Shown here: in pieces, positions 33,827 to 41,647 of the stretch
Layout of the letters: the number at the start of each line of letters is the position of its first letter
Position numbering within the stretch: position 1 is the stretch's first letter
NCBI GenBank assembly: GCA_910584725.1
Contig: CAJUBE010000016.1
Span: 28,899 to 92,898 of the forward strand
Length of the DNA: 64,000 bases
Direction: 5' to 3'
DNA from: an uncultured Lachnospiraceae bacterium
Lineage (GTDB): Bacteria; Bacillota; Clostridia; Lachnospirales; Lachnospiraceae
Translations under genes and position numbers: made by a program
Notes under the pieces: model-generated
The model's input: the letters and a program-made list of their open reading frames with translations, nothing else
Database searches by the model: none
Told to the model about the DNA's origin: nothing

Positions 33827-34846
33827 ATGAAAATAAGACAGATAAACACTTTCATCAATAAGACATTGGCTCTGAGTCTTACAATAGCAGCCACGGTAGG
33901 GCTTACCGGATGCGAAACAACGCCCGTAAAATCGAAGGAGCTTTCTGCGGTAGCAGCCGCGCCGGCCAATGGGACGGCGAACGAGGAAGAGTCTTTTGGG
34001 AACACGGAATATGGCGGGGTAAAGTCCTATTTGGAATACGCAGGCATTGAAGCGCAGCCGGATGCGGCGGATGCCAAAGTTATTAAAATTGCTTACGGGT
34101 ATTCGGGCTACCCCATTTCCTATACGACCAAGGACGGAGAGGTGTCGGGATATGATATTGAGGTTCTCAAAGCGGTGGATGCGCTGCTGCCCGGGTATCG
34201 CTTTGAGTTTGTTCCATCCCAGGGTGGCGACGATTTGCTGTTGGGTGTTCAGACCGGAAAATTCAATGGCGCGGTGAGAAACTGGTTTCAGACGGCGGAA
34301 CGAAAAGAAATTTTTTCTTTTCCGGAGAAAACTCTGGGTCTGAGCGTTACCGGATTGACAGTGCGCACGGAGGATTTAGAAAAAATCCATGACTTTGCCT
34401 CGCTGTCGGACGCAGGCGGCCTGCTTGTACCCGTAGATCCGGGGGACGGACATTATACGGTGTTGAAAAACTGGTGTGAGGCGCATCCGGACAAGGCGTG
34501 GGAATTTGAGACGGGAAGTCTGGCAAGCAAGACGGATGCCTTTGCGTGGGTGTCGGAGGGGCGTTATGACGCTTACTTCGGTCTGGAAGTAAACTTCAAC
34601 AGTATTGTGAAGGATGAGGACGGCCCTGCACATCAGTATGCAGATACACTGACTTGGACACCTTGCGCGGCGATTCCTACCTATGTGATTTTCAGTCTTG
34701 ACGACAAAGACGTGGCGGACGCTTTTGACTCGGTGATCGACCAGATCTGGGAGAGCGGATACACGAATTATCTGCAGGAGACGCTTTACGGCGCGGATTA
34801 CATTTCCGAATATGGAAGAGACGGTCTGGGTGTTTTTGAGAAATAA
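33827..34846 (+). CDS. Amino-acid ABC transporter substrate-binding lipoprotein
   Basis: 339 residues. Lipobox VGLTGC (Cys29) and a Ser/Ala/Asn-rich linker precede a family 3 solute-binding domain: IKIAYGYSGYPISY, then VSGYDIEVLKAVDALL, then TGKFNGAVRNWFQTAERKE. Family 3 proteins bind polar amino acids, including cystine. The ligand cannot be read from sequence, but the upstream Cys/Met leader suggests a sulfur-containing amino acid (inference). GGAGG precedes ATG 33827. First gene of a five-gene operon with two permeases, a URO-D-type enzyme and the ATPase. Confidence 0.9.
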   Translation: MKIRQINTFINKTLALSLTIAATVGLTGCETTPVKSKELSAVAAAPANGTANEEESFGNTEYGGVKSYLEYAGIEAQPDAADAKVIKIAYGYSGYPISYTTKDGEVSGYDIEVLKAVDALLPGYRFEFVPSQGGDDLLLGVQTGKFNGAVRNWFQTAERKEIFSFPEKTLGLSVTGLTVRTEDLEKIHDFASLSDAGGLLVPVDPGDGHYTVLKNWCEAHPDKAWEFETGSLASKTDAFAWVSEGRYDAYFGLEVNFNSIVKDEDGPAHQYADTLTWTPCAAIPTYVIFSLDDKDVADAFDSVIDQIWESGYTNYLQETLYGADYISEYGRDGLGVFEK

Positions 34847-34896
34847 ATGATTCTCTGTATGAAACGCCGCCGGATAGCGGCAGAATGAGGCGCGAT

Positions 34897-35589
34897 ATGA
34901 GTTTTAATGTTAAAGTATTTATCCATCATTTGATAGAGCTTCTGCCCTATCTGCGAACTACTTTTTATGTGGCGTTCCTTTCGATGATTTTCAGTCTGGC
35001 GCTGGGCGCGGTCACGGCAGCAGGGATTCTGAGCAGGAATGTCCTTTGGCGGGGCGTCAGCAAAGTTTATGTGAATCTGATGCGCTGTGTGCCGCCCATC
35101 GTCCTGCTGTTTGTGGTTTATTATGGTGGGCCTGCGCTGGCGAAAAGCCTGACGGGGGTGGATATAGATTCCTGGGATGCCGTCTATTTTGCCATCATTG
35201 CCTTAAGCCTTCTGCACGGCGCAGGCATGGCGGAGATGATGCGGGGCGCGTACCAGGCGATAGATAAGGGACAGATGGAAGCGGCTGTCGGTGTAGGGCT
35301 TACGCCTATGCAGGGATTCTATCGCATTGTGCTGCCGCAGGCGGTGGTGGTGGCAGTTCCGGTGTTGGGGAATGCGACGATCAGCATGTTAAAAGACGGA
35401 GCGTTAGCTTACTCCATCGGTGTGGTAGACATCACAGGGCAGACCGGATACTTGATTTCCATGAATCTTGGTGCCTATGTGATGGAGACTTATCTGGCGT
35501 TGGCTTTCATCTACTGGCTTTTATCGCTGGGCACCCAGAAAGTGTTTGGAAGCCTGACACGCAGACTGCAGAGAGGAGGGATGGGATGA
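34897..35589 (+). CDS. Amino-acid ABC transporter permease (HisM type) 1
   Basis: 230 residues, five membrane helices. The N-terminal TM pattern LPYLRTTFYVAFLSMIFSLAL and the EAA loop YQAIDKGQMEAAVGVGLTP followed by QGFYRIVLPQA are diagnostic for polar amino-acid permeases. ATG 34897 is preferred over 34885 because GAGG lies 7 bases upstream. Its stop overlaps the second permease by four bases (ATGA). Confidence 0.93.
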   Translation: MSFNVKVFIHHLIELLPYLRTTFYVAFLSMIFSLALGAVTAAGILSRNVLWRGVSKVYVNLMRCVPPIVLLFVVYYGGPALAKSLTGVDIDSWDAVYFAIIALSLLHGAGMAEMMRGAYQAIDKGQMEAAVGVGLTPMQGFYRIVLPQAVVVAVPVLGNATISMLKDGALAYSIGVVDITGQTGYLISMNLGAYVMETYLALAFIYWLLSLGTQKVFGSLTRRLQRGGMG

Positions 35590-36317
35590 AGCTTAGTACG
35601 GCCTTTATGACGGAGACTTTTATTAACGCCGTAAAAGCGCTGCCGCTTACAACGAGCTTAGCGCTGGTGCCATTTTTGTTCGGTTCTGTCTTTGCCTTTC
35701 TGCTGGCGCTCGCGCAGATCAGGCAGGTGCGTTTTTGGGGAAAATTTGCATCCTTCTATGTCTCTTTGATCCGCGGGATGCCGATGGTGGTGCTGGTACT
35801 GCTTTTGTATAACACGCTGCCGGGATACTTGGATTGTTTTTTTAAGGCCATTGGGAGCAGCTTTAATGTTTACCGCAGTATACCGGGAGCGGTCTATGCT
35901 TACTTTATTTTTACCTTGTCCGCTATCGCTTTTCTTACCGAAGTTTTCCGCTCCGCGATCGGAGCAGTGGATAAAGGACAGCTTGAGGCGGCATACGGCA
36001 TTGGTTTGAGCGGATTTCAGGCTTATACACGGATTATACTGCCACAGGCGCTGCGGGGAGCGGTTCCGAACCTGTGTAATCTGATGGTGGCATTGGTGAA
36101 AAACACTTCGCTGGCTTTTATGATGACAGTGAAGGATCTGACCCAGACAGCAAAGCTGGGGGCGGCGTTAAACTACAGGTATGCGGAAGCATACATCGTG
36201 ATTTTAGTTATTTACATACTGTTGTGCCTTTTTATAGAAGGCGTGTTTTGGCTGATTGAGAGGAGATTACATTATGAGTACAAAGAGAGAACTGGTATTA
36301 AAGGCATTTCACAATGA
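35586..36317 (+). CDS. Amino-acid ABC transporter permease (HisM type) 2
   Basis: 243 residues, five membrane helices, EAA loop GAVDKGQLEAAYGIGLSG followed by QAYTRIILPQALRGAVPN. It forms the translocation pore with permease 1. Translation is coupled by a 4-base overlap upstream, and the next gene starts 44 bases inside its 3' end. Confidence 0.93.
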   Translation: MKLSTAFMTETFINAVKALPLTTSLALVPFLFGSVFAFLLALAQIRQVRFWGKFASFYVSLIRGMPMVVLVLLLYNTLPGYLDCFFKAIGSSFNVYRSIPGAVYAYFIFTLSAIAFLTEVFRSAIGAVDKGQLEAAYGIGLSGFQAYTRIILPQALRGAVPNLCNLMVALVKNTSLAFMMTVKDLTQTAKLGAALNYRYAEAYIVILVIYILLCLFIEGVFWLIERRLHYEYKERTGIKGISQ

Positions 36318-37278
36318 AAAAACAGACCGTATTCCAGTGGGTTTCTGGTTTCACTTTTTGGAGGGGGACGAGTTTAATGCCACTTTGCAGCGGCCGGAGC
36401 TTCTCCAAAAAAATCTGGAGGGACACAGGAAATTCAAGGAGGCTTTTGACCCCGATTTTGTAAAGATCATGACGGATGGACTGTTTAATCTTCCCTATGA
36501 TTTTAGCGGCGTGAAGACGGCGGAAGATTTAAAAAAGCTGGAAGTATTGCCGGAGGATCATCCGTTTTTTGGGAAAAATGAGGAACTGGTAAAAGGTGTA
36601 CGGGAAATTTTTGGAGAAGATACGCTGCTTTTCTTTAACGAGTTTTCGCCATTTAACCAGCTGCTGTCAGGATTGGCTGTCGCGGGCAACAGACCTTTGG
36701 GGCTTAAGCGGCTGAAAACCTTTTTGGAGCAGGACGGGAAGGCTGTGGCCTATGCGCTGGATGTGTTGGCCGAGAGCCTGAATATTTTGACAAGGCGCGT
36801 GGTAAAACCGGGTCTGGCAGACGGTATCTATCTGAGTGTCAACAATCCCAACCGCACGATTCCCGCGCAGATCTATTCCGCATTTGTGGCGCCGAGTGAA
36901 GTCAAGGTGCTGGAGACGGCGAATACGGTAAGCCCGGACAATATTCTTCACATCTGCGGCTATGCGGGTAATAAGAATATTCTTTCCGTTTATCAGGATT
37001 ATCCGGCAGAGGTAGTAAACTGGGCGGTTCATGCGGAAAATCTGGGACTTGCCGAGGGGAAAAAGTTCTTCGGCGGAAAAGCCGTGATCGGCGGTTTTGA
37101 CAATGTAAAGGAAGGTTTGCTTTACTCCGGTACAAGGCTGGAGATCGAGGCGTATGTAGAGAAGCTGCTGGCGGAGGCAGGCAGGGAAGGCGTTATCATT
37201 GGTGCGGACTGCACCGTACCGAGCGATATTGATATGGAAAGACTGAAATGGGTGAGAGAAAAAGCGGCGGAGGCATAG
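36274..37278 (+). CDS. URO-D-family methyltransferase-like protein
   Basis: 334 residues. It begins STKRELVLKAFHNEKTDRIP, the classic start of uroporphyrinogen decarboxylase-family proteins, and has the family end ADCTVPSDIDMERLKWV; the HICGYAGNKNIL segment in the middle carries a His-x-Cys, and the C-terminal GADCT carries a second Cys, as in Zn-dependent corrinoid or methylthiol methyltransferases (MtaA/MtbA, CmuA). True HemE substrates are unlikely, as no haem genes are near. Being inside an ABC operon, it may act on the imported compound, for example removing a methyl group from a methylated sulfur or amine compound. GAGAGGAG precedes ATG 36274. Function is inference. Confidence 0.8.
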   Translation: MSTKRELVLKAFHNEKTDRIPVGFWFHFLEGDEFNATLQRPELLQKNLEGHRKFKEAFDPDFVKIMTDGLFNLPYDFSGVKTAEDLKKLEVLPEDHPFFGKNEELVKGVREIFGEDTLLFFNEFSPFNQLLSGLAVAGNRPLGLKRLKTFLEQDGKAVAYALDVLAESLNILTRRVVKPGLADGIYLSVNNPNRTIPAQIYSAFVAPSEVKVLETANTVSPDNILHICGYAGNKNILSVYQDYPAEVVNWAVHAENLGLAEGKKFFGGKAVIGGFDNVKEGLLYSGTRLEIEAYVEKLLAEAGREGVIIGADCTVPSDIDMERLKWVREKAAEA

Positions 37279-37280
37279 AG

Positions 37281-38033
37281 ATGCTGGAGATCAGAAACGT
37301 ACATAAATCTTTTCAGGGAAACGAAGTGTTAAAGGGCGTATCTTTGTCCGTCAGGCAGGGAGATGTGGTAGTTATCTTAGGCCCCAGCGGATCTGGGAAA
37401 ACCACTTTACTGCGCAGCCTGAATTTTTTGGAGAGGGCGGATGAGGGAACACTGGACTGGGAAGAGCTTCATCTGGATTTAAGTAAGGCAGGCCGCAAGG
37501 AAGTGGCGCAGATCAGAAAAAAGATTTCCTTTGTGTTCCAGAATTACAATCTCTTTCGCAATAAGACCGCTTTGGAAAATGTTATGGAAGGGCTTACGGT
37601 GGCGCGAAAAGTGCCGAAGTGGGAAGCGGAAGAGATTGCGCGGAAAGCGCTTGCGAAGGTGGGGCTTTCGGAACGCTGCGACTACTATCCCGGGCAGCTT
37701 TCCGGCGGGCAGCAGCAGCGTGTAGGAATTGCGCGGGCGGTGGCGGTAAAGCCGGATATCGTGCTTCTTGACGAGCCAACCTCCGCGCTTGATCCGGAAC
37801 TGATCGGCGGTGTGCTGGAGGTGATAAAGGAACTGGCAGAGGAAGGCACAACGATGGTGATCGTAACCCACGAAATGAAATTTGCCGAGGAAGTGGCAAG
37901 CAGGGTCGTCTTTATGGACGGCGGTGTGGTGGTGGAGGAAGGCTCACCCGGAGAGATATTTACAGCTCCGAAGGAGGAGAGAACAAGACAGTTCCTCCGC
38001 AGAATCATAAGGGATTACGATTACGTGATTTAA
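37281..38033 (+). CDS. Amino-acid ABC transporter ATP-binding protein
   Basis: 250 residues. Walker A GPSGSGKTT (about 35-43), Q-loop FVFQNYNLF, signature LSGGQQQRVGIARA, Walker B DIVLLDEPTSALDPE and the His switch IVTHEMKFA. This is the GlnQ/HisP group that powers polar amino-acid uptake. It starts 2 bases after the URO-D-type gene and closes the operon. No terminator with a clear T-run was seen after it. Confidence 0.95.
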   Translation: MLEIRNVHKSFQGNEVLKGVSLSVRQGDVVVILGPSGSGKTTLLRSLNFLERADEGTLDWEELHLDLSKAGRKEVAQIRKKISFVFQNYNLFRNKTALENVMEGLTVARKVPKWEAEEIARKALAKVGLSERCDYYPGQLSGGQQQRVGIARAVAVKPDIVLLDEPTSALDPELIGGVLEVIKELAEEGTTMVIVTHEMKFAEEVASRVVFMDGGVVVEEGSPGEIFTAPKEERTRQFLRRIIRDYDYVI

Positions 38034-38121
38034 GCTGTTTTTCTTGTAGAATCATGATGGGAGTGATATACTTTGCTTAACTGTAAATGAGAGTATAGAG
38101 ACAGGGAAAGATATCATTGCC

Positions 38122-39387
38122 ATGAAAATACTGAAGAATATTGTAACAGGAATAGGAATTGTGGCGGCTTTATTGTGCGCGCTCATTATATTATCTGCTG
38201 TAAATCCGGGAATTACGGATACGCTCTCCTCCCTGCTTTCGGGGAATGGCCTTCCTACGCAGGAAGAGGAGTCCGAAACGGAGGAAGAGCCGTCCGAATC
38301 CGATCAGACGGAAGACGCTTCGCCTTCGGAAGAGCCGTCCGATACACCTTCCGAAATGGAGGGAGGGACGGAGGACAATGCCGCGCTGCCGGAGGAGTCA
38401 GAGGAGACGAGCGCCGGGCAGCGTGTACAGCGCCAGCCTGAGGAGCCGGATCGGAGCGCTTCTAATTCGGAGAGCAGCAGCGGACGCGTCAGGGGCATGA
38501 ACGGGTATGAGCCGCCGTCGGAATCGGGTGTGAGTGTTCCCGAAGCGGTCAGCGGTAAGTCCGGCTATGAGCCTATCACGGAGAAAGCAGAGGAGCTGCC
38601 TGACGCGGAGGGCGGCGAGTATACAAGCGATTTGGGCTATGGTGAGACGGGTGACAACCTGTCCTTTGACTCGATTTTTTACCCCTATTATCAAATGTTG
38701 GATTCAAAGGGACAACATCTTTACCGACAGATTTATGCCAATGCGGCCGCGTACAACGCGGCTTTTGTACCCATTGAGGCGGTGCCGGTGTCGGAGCTTA
38801 AGAATGTAGTTATGGCAGTGTATAATGACCATCCTGAGCTTTTCTGGCTTAACACAGTGTATACTTGTAAGTATGACCAGAATAGAATCTGTGCGGAGCT
38901 GGAGTTAGAGTTTAATATGACGCTGGAAGAGCTTACCCCGGCTTCCCGAACATTTTATAATATCACAAATGAGATATTGGCGCAGGTACAGGGTCTGGGC
39001 GTTTACGAGAAAGAGAGCAGGCTGCATGATATTCTGATTGATCGGGTGGAGTACGATAAGAGTGTGGATAAAAACCAGAGCGCCTACAGTGCGCTGGTGG
39101 ACGGAAAGAGTGTGTGCGCAGGGTACGCCAGAGCTTATCAGTACTTGATGCAGCGGACGGGTATTCCCTGTTTTTACTGCACGGGCTATGCGGGGACAGA
39201 CCACGCTTGGAATATCGTCGGGCTGGACGACGGCTATTACAATGTAGATGTGACATGGGATGACACGGAGGGCGGCCGGTATGATTATTTTAATAAGACG
39301 GACGAAACCTACGCGGATACCCATGTGAGAAGGGAGCTGTCGGTAAACCTGCCGAAATGCGAGGGGCAGAGGTATGTGGTTCAGTGA
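38122..39387 (+). CDS. Secreted/anchored transglutaminase-like protein
   Basis: 421 residues. A single N-terminal membrane helix (about 8-28) is followed by a very acidic, Glu/Ser/Pro-rich linker (about 45-175) and a C-terminal transglutaminase-like domain with the Cys-His-Asp triad: Cys332 in KSVCAGYARAYQYL, His361 in DHAWNIVG, Asp376 in YNVDVTWDD. Such extracellular domains in Firmicutes act as proteases or crosslinkers of the envelope; the substrate is unknown. It lies outside the cell membrane. The last codons overlap the next gene by 14 bases. Confidence 0.87.
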   Translation: MKILKNIVTGIGIVAALLCALIILSAVNPGITDTLSSLLSGNGLPTQEEESETEEEPSESDQTEDASPSEEPSDTPSEMEGGTEDNAALPEESEETSAGQRVQRQPEEPDRSASNSESSSGRVRGMNGYEPPSESGVSVPEAVSGKSGYEPITEKAEELPDAEGGEYTSDLGYGETGDNLSFDSIFYPYYQMLDSKGQHLYRQIYANAAAYNAAFVPIEAVPVSELKNVVMAVYNDHPELFWLNTVYTCKYDQNRICAELELEFNMTLEELTPASRTFYNITNEILAQVQGLGVYEKESRLHDILIDRVEYDKSVDKNQSAYSALVDGKSVCAGYARAYQYLMQRTGIPCFYCTGYAGTDHAWNIVGLDDGYYNVDVTWDDTEGGRYDYFNKTDETYADTHVRRELSVNLPKCEGQRYVVQ

Positions 39388-39730
39388 TGGCGCAGAATGG
39401 TCAGGGGACGTCAGTTTTGCGCAGACCGAAGGAAAACGAAGACTGCTCGCTTACGAAGTCCTTTCCGTGGTAGAGGAAATTCCGCCGGGAAAAGTGGCTT
39501 CCTACGGTCAGATCGCAAGGCTGGTGGGCAGGGAGAAAAACGCGAGGCTGGTAGGGAAAATTTTAAGCCGGGCAGAGTATTTCGGTAATTACCCGTGCCA
39601 CAGAGTCGTCAACCATGCGGGGCGCACGGCGCCAAACTGGTCGAAACAGCGGGAGCTATTGGAAAAAGAAGGCGTTATTTTTAAGGGAAACGGGTGTGTG
39701 GATATGAAGATGTGTCAGTGGGAGTGCTGA
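39374..39730 (+). CDS. MGMT-like DNA alkyl-transferase domain protein
   Basis: 118 residues containing only the C-terminal half of O6-alkylguanine-DNA alkyltransferase: VVEEIPPGKVASYGQIARL (DNA-binding helix-turn-helix) and the active-site NYPCHRVVNHAGR with Cys75. Stand-alone small proteins of this type (ATL) often have Trp instead of Cys; here Cys is kept, so it may be able to accept an alkyl group. It has no N-terminal domain. Overlap with the preceding gene suggests co-transcription. Confidence 0.88.
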   Translation: MWFSDGAEWSGDVSFAQTEGKRRLLAYEVLSVVEEIPPGKVASYGQIARLVGREKNARLVGKILSRAEYFGNYPCHRVVNHAGRTAPNWSKQRELLEKEGVIFKGNGCVDMKMCQWEC

Positions 39731-39791
39731 AAAGCATTTCCACTTTGCGCGTATAAGAATTTGTGGAAAAGCTGTGGGAAATTATATAAAA

Positions 39792-39818
39792 TGAAACCAA
39801 TTTAGCAGATGAGAGGTA
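39792..39818 (+). promoter_or_regulatory. Candidate ECF-sigma promoter (autoregulation)
   Basis: TGAAAC at 39792-39797, 17-base spacer, GGTA at 39815-39818, close to the TGAAAC-N16/17-CGTA pattern recognised by SigW-like ECF factors. It lies 58 bases before the ECF sigma gene, so the factor may drive its own operon. Confidence 0.5.
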
Positions 39819-39876
39819 TTAAAAGTAGAGGATCCTGTCTGTTCCATGCAGGCAGGTTGGTGCAAAGAGGTCATAT

Positions 39877-40368
39877 ATGACAAAAGAGGAACAGATCACG
39901 GCGGAGGCTGCGATAGACCGCTATGCGGATATGGTGTACCGTCTGGCGTTATCACAGATGAAAAACAGGACAGATGCAGATGATCTCTTTCAGGAGGTTT
40001 TTGTCCGCCTGGTCAGCAATGTGGAAAAACTGGAATCCTGGGAGCATGTGAAAGCTTGGCTGATTCGGGTGACGATCAACTGCGCGAAGAAGCATTTTGA
40101 CCTGTACTGGAACAAAAATGTGGATTATATGGAGGATGAGACGCTGCTGAGGGGAGAAGAGGCATACGAGCCGCCGGAGGAACACCCCGTCAGGGGAGCG
40201 GTGGCGAAGCTTCCGCCCAAATACCAACTGGCGGTGCACCTGTTTTATTATGAAGAACTTTCTGTGGCGGAGATTGCCGAGCAGACCGGACAGAAGGAGG
40301 GTACCGTCAAATCGCAGCTTCATCGGGCGCGGGAGATGCTAAAGGAAATGCTGGAGGATTCGGGGTAG
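39877..40368 (+). CDS. ECF-type RNA polymerase sigma factor
   Basis: 163 residues. Region 2 contains YADMVYRLALSQMKNRTDAD followed by DLFQEVFVRLV (the -10 recognition part), and region 4 contains LPPKYQLAVHLFYYEELSVAEIAEQ followed by EGTVKSQLHRARE (-35 recognition helix). No extra domains. It would direct transcription of its own module (anti-sigma and VWA lipoprotein) under an envelope signal. Start ATG 39877 follows AAAGAGGTC. Confidence 0.92.
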   Translation: MTKEEQITAEAAIDRYADMVYRLALSQMKNRTDADDLFQEVFVRLVSNVEKLESWEHVKAWLIRVTINCAKKHFDLYWNKNVDYMEDETLLRGEEAYEPPEEHPVRGAVAKLPPKYQLAVHLFYYEELSVAEIAEQTGQKEGTVKSQLHRAREMLKEMLEDSG

Positions 40369-40535
40369 GAGATCGGACAGGGAAAAGCGCTGTCAGGAGA
40401 TTCGAATGAAACAGCGCGAGAAAGTCTACTGCGGAAAAGGGAAAGCCGGATAGAAAACCGACAGGGGTTGGAAATCAGACGGCGACTGCTGAGAATATAG
40501 ATAAACGGTTTATCAATACAAGAGGAAACTCATAA

Positions 40536-41504
40536 ATGATGATGGATCAATATAAAGAGCAATACAATAGAGAAACAGAACAGATACATGCGCCCGCAGA
40601 GCTGATTGCAAGAACCAAGGCGGCAATGCGCCAGGAAGAGGCGCGGATCCGGCGGCAATTTGCAATGCAGGGAGCGGGAACGGAAAGCAAAGGGCTGTCA
40701 GCGATTCCCGGCCCGGTGATAATTCATGCAGATGACAAAAGCTATACGAAGGGCTTTTGCGTTCGCAAATGGGCTTATCCGTTGACAGCGGCAGCGGCAC
40801 TGTTAATTCTGGTGTCTGTGTCCATGATGATGAGAGGACTGAAATCCGGGGATATGTCCATGAGCGAGGCGCCGGCGAACGATATGGCGATGGAAATGGA
40901 AACGGCGGAAATGGCCGATGGCGCGGATCTGGACGGCGGCATGGCGGCAGCCGGGGCGGCGATGGATTTTGAGGGCACGGCGGAAACCGCGGAGGAAGCG
41001 CTCGAGGATGAAATGACTGCCGCGGAGGCGGGTATGGCGGCGGCTCCGGCGGCCGAAGCCGAAGACATGAGCGAGTCGGCATCAGCAGTGGAAAATGCTG
41101 CATCCGATACGGCAGGATTTTCGGAGACCGCAGAAGAAGCTGTTGTAGAAAAGGCGGAGTTGGAAGAAGCCCGGAAAAACGAGGGACAGCGGAAATTAAG
41201 TGATGCGGAAAAAAACATGACGGAGGAAGCGGCTCCTGCGGAAAGCGGGGCACAGAGCGGCGATGCGGCGGCAGCCGGGAATATTACGATAGAAAAAGTG
41301 GAGAAAAAGCCGGATTTCTGCAGGCATCCCGACACCGGTAAACATGTTTTTGAAGGGCAGACATTCCAAGTGGCAGAAGAAGAAAACGGCTGGGCGGCCT
41401 ATGTGGAGACCAAAGACGGAAGTAAGTATGTGATTCGCGGGGAGGCGGAAGATCTGGAGACGTTTCTGGAGATGGGGTATCGGAAGCTGACAGAACAGGA
41501 ATGA
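40536..41504 (+). CDS. Putative anti-sigma factor, single-pass membrane protein
   Basis: 322 residues. The cytoplasmic start (about 1-80) is charged and contains HAPAELIARTKAAMRQEEARI, typical of clostridial anti-sigma proteins next to ECF genes. One membrane helix (about 82-99) is followed by about 150 residues very rich in Ala, Glu and Met (GMAAAGAAMDFEGTAETAEE), then a small folded end domain with Cys268 (KPDFCRHPDTGKHVFEG). By position it should bind and hold the ECF sigma factor at the membrane. The sensor tail is unusual. Three consecutive ATGs at 40536 are possible starts. Confidence 0.75.
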   Translation: MMMDQYKEQYNRETEQIHAPAELIARTKAAMRQEEARIRRQFAMQGAGTESKGLSAIPGPVIIHADDKSYTKGFCVRKWAYPLTAAAALLILVSVSMMMRGLKSGDMSMSEAPANDMAMEMETAEMADGADLDGGMAAAGAAMDFEGTAETAEEALEDEMTAAEAGMAAAPAAEAEDMSESASAVENAASDTAGFSETAEEAVVEKAELEEARKNEGQRKLSDAEKNMTEEAAPAESGAQSGDAAAAGNITIEKVEKKPDFCRHPDTGKHVFEGQTFQVAEEENGWAAYVETKDGSKYVIRGEAEDLETFLEMGYRKLTEQE

Positions 41505-41647
41505 TACTTGACGGGCTGAGAAAATTTTTCTTGGCCCGATTTTTTGCAACCTTTTTCTTCCATTAAGGGTATTAAAAGCAGAAGGGCACAAAGCAGTGTC
41601 CGGGGAGGAACAGGGCGGTCAGACTGCCCGGAACGGAGGAGAAAGGT

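Noticed and set aside
36274..37278. HemE uroporphyrinogen decarboxylase for haem synthesis
   Set aside because: No other haem gene is present, the gene is inside an amino-acid ABC operon, and the Cys/His pattern fits the methyltransferase branch of the family.
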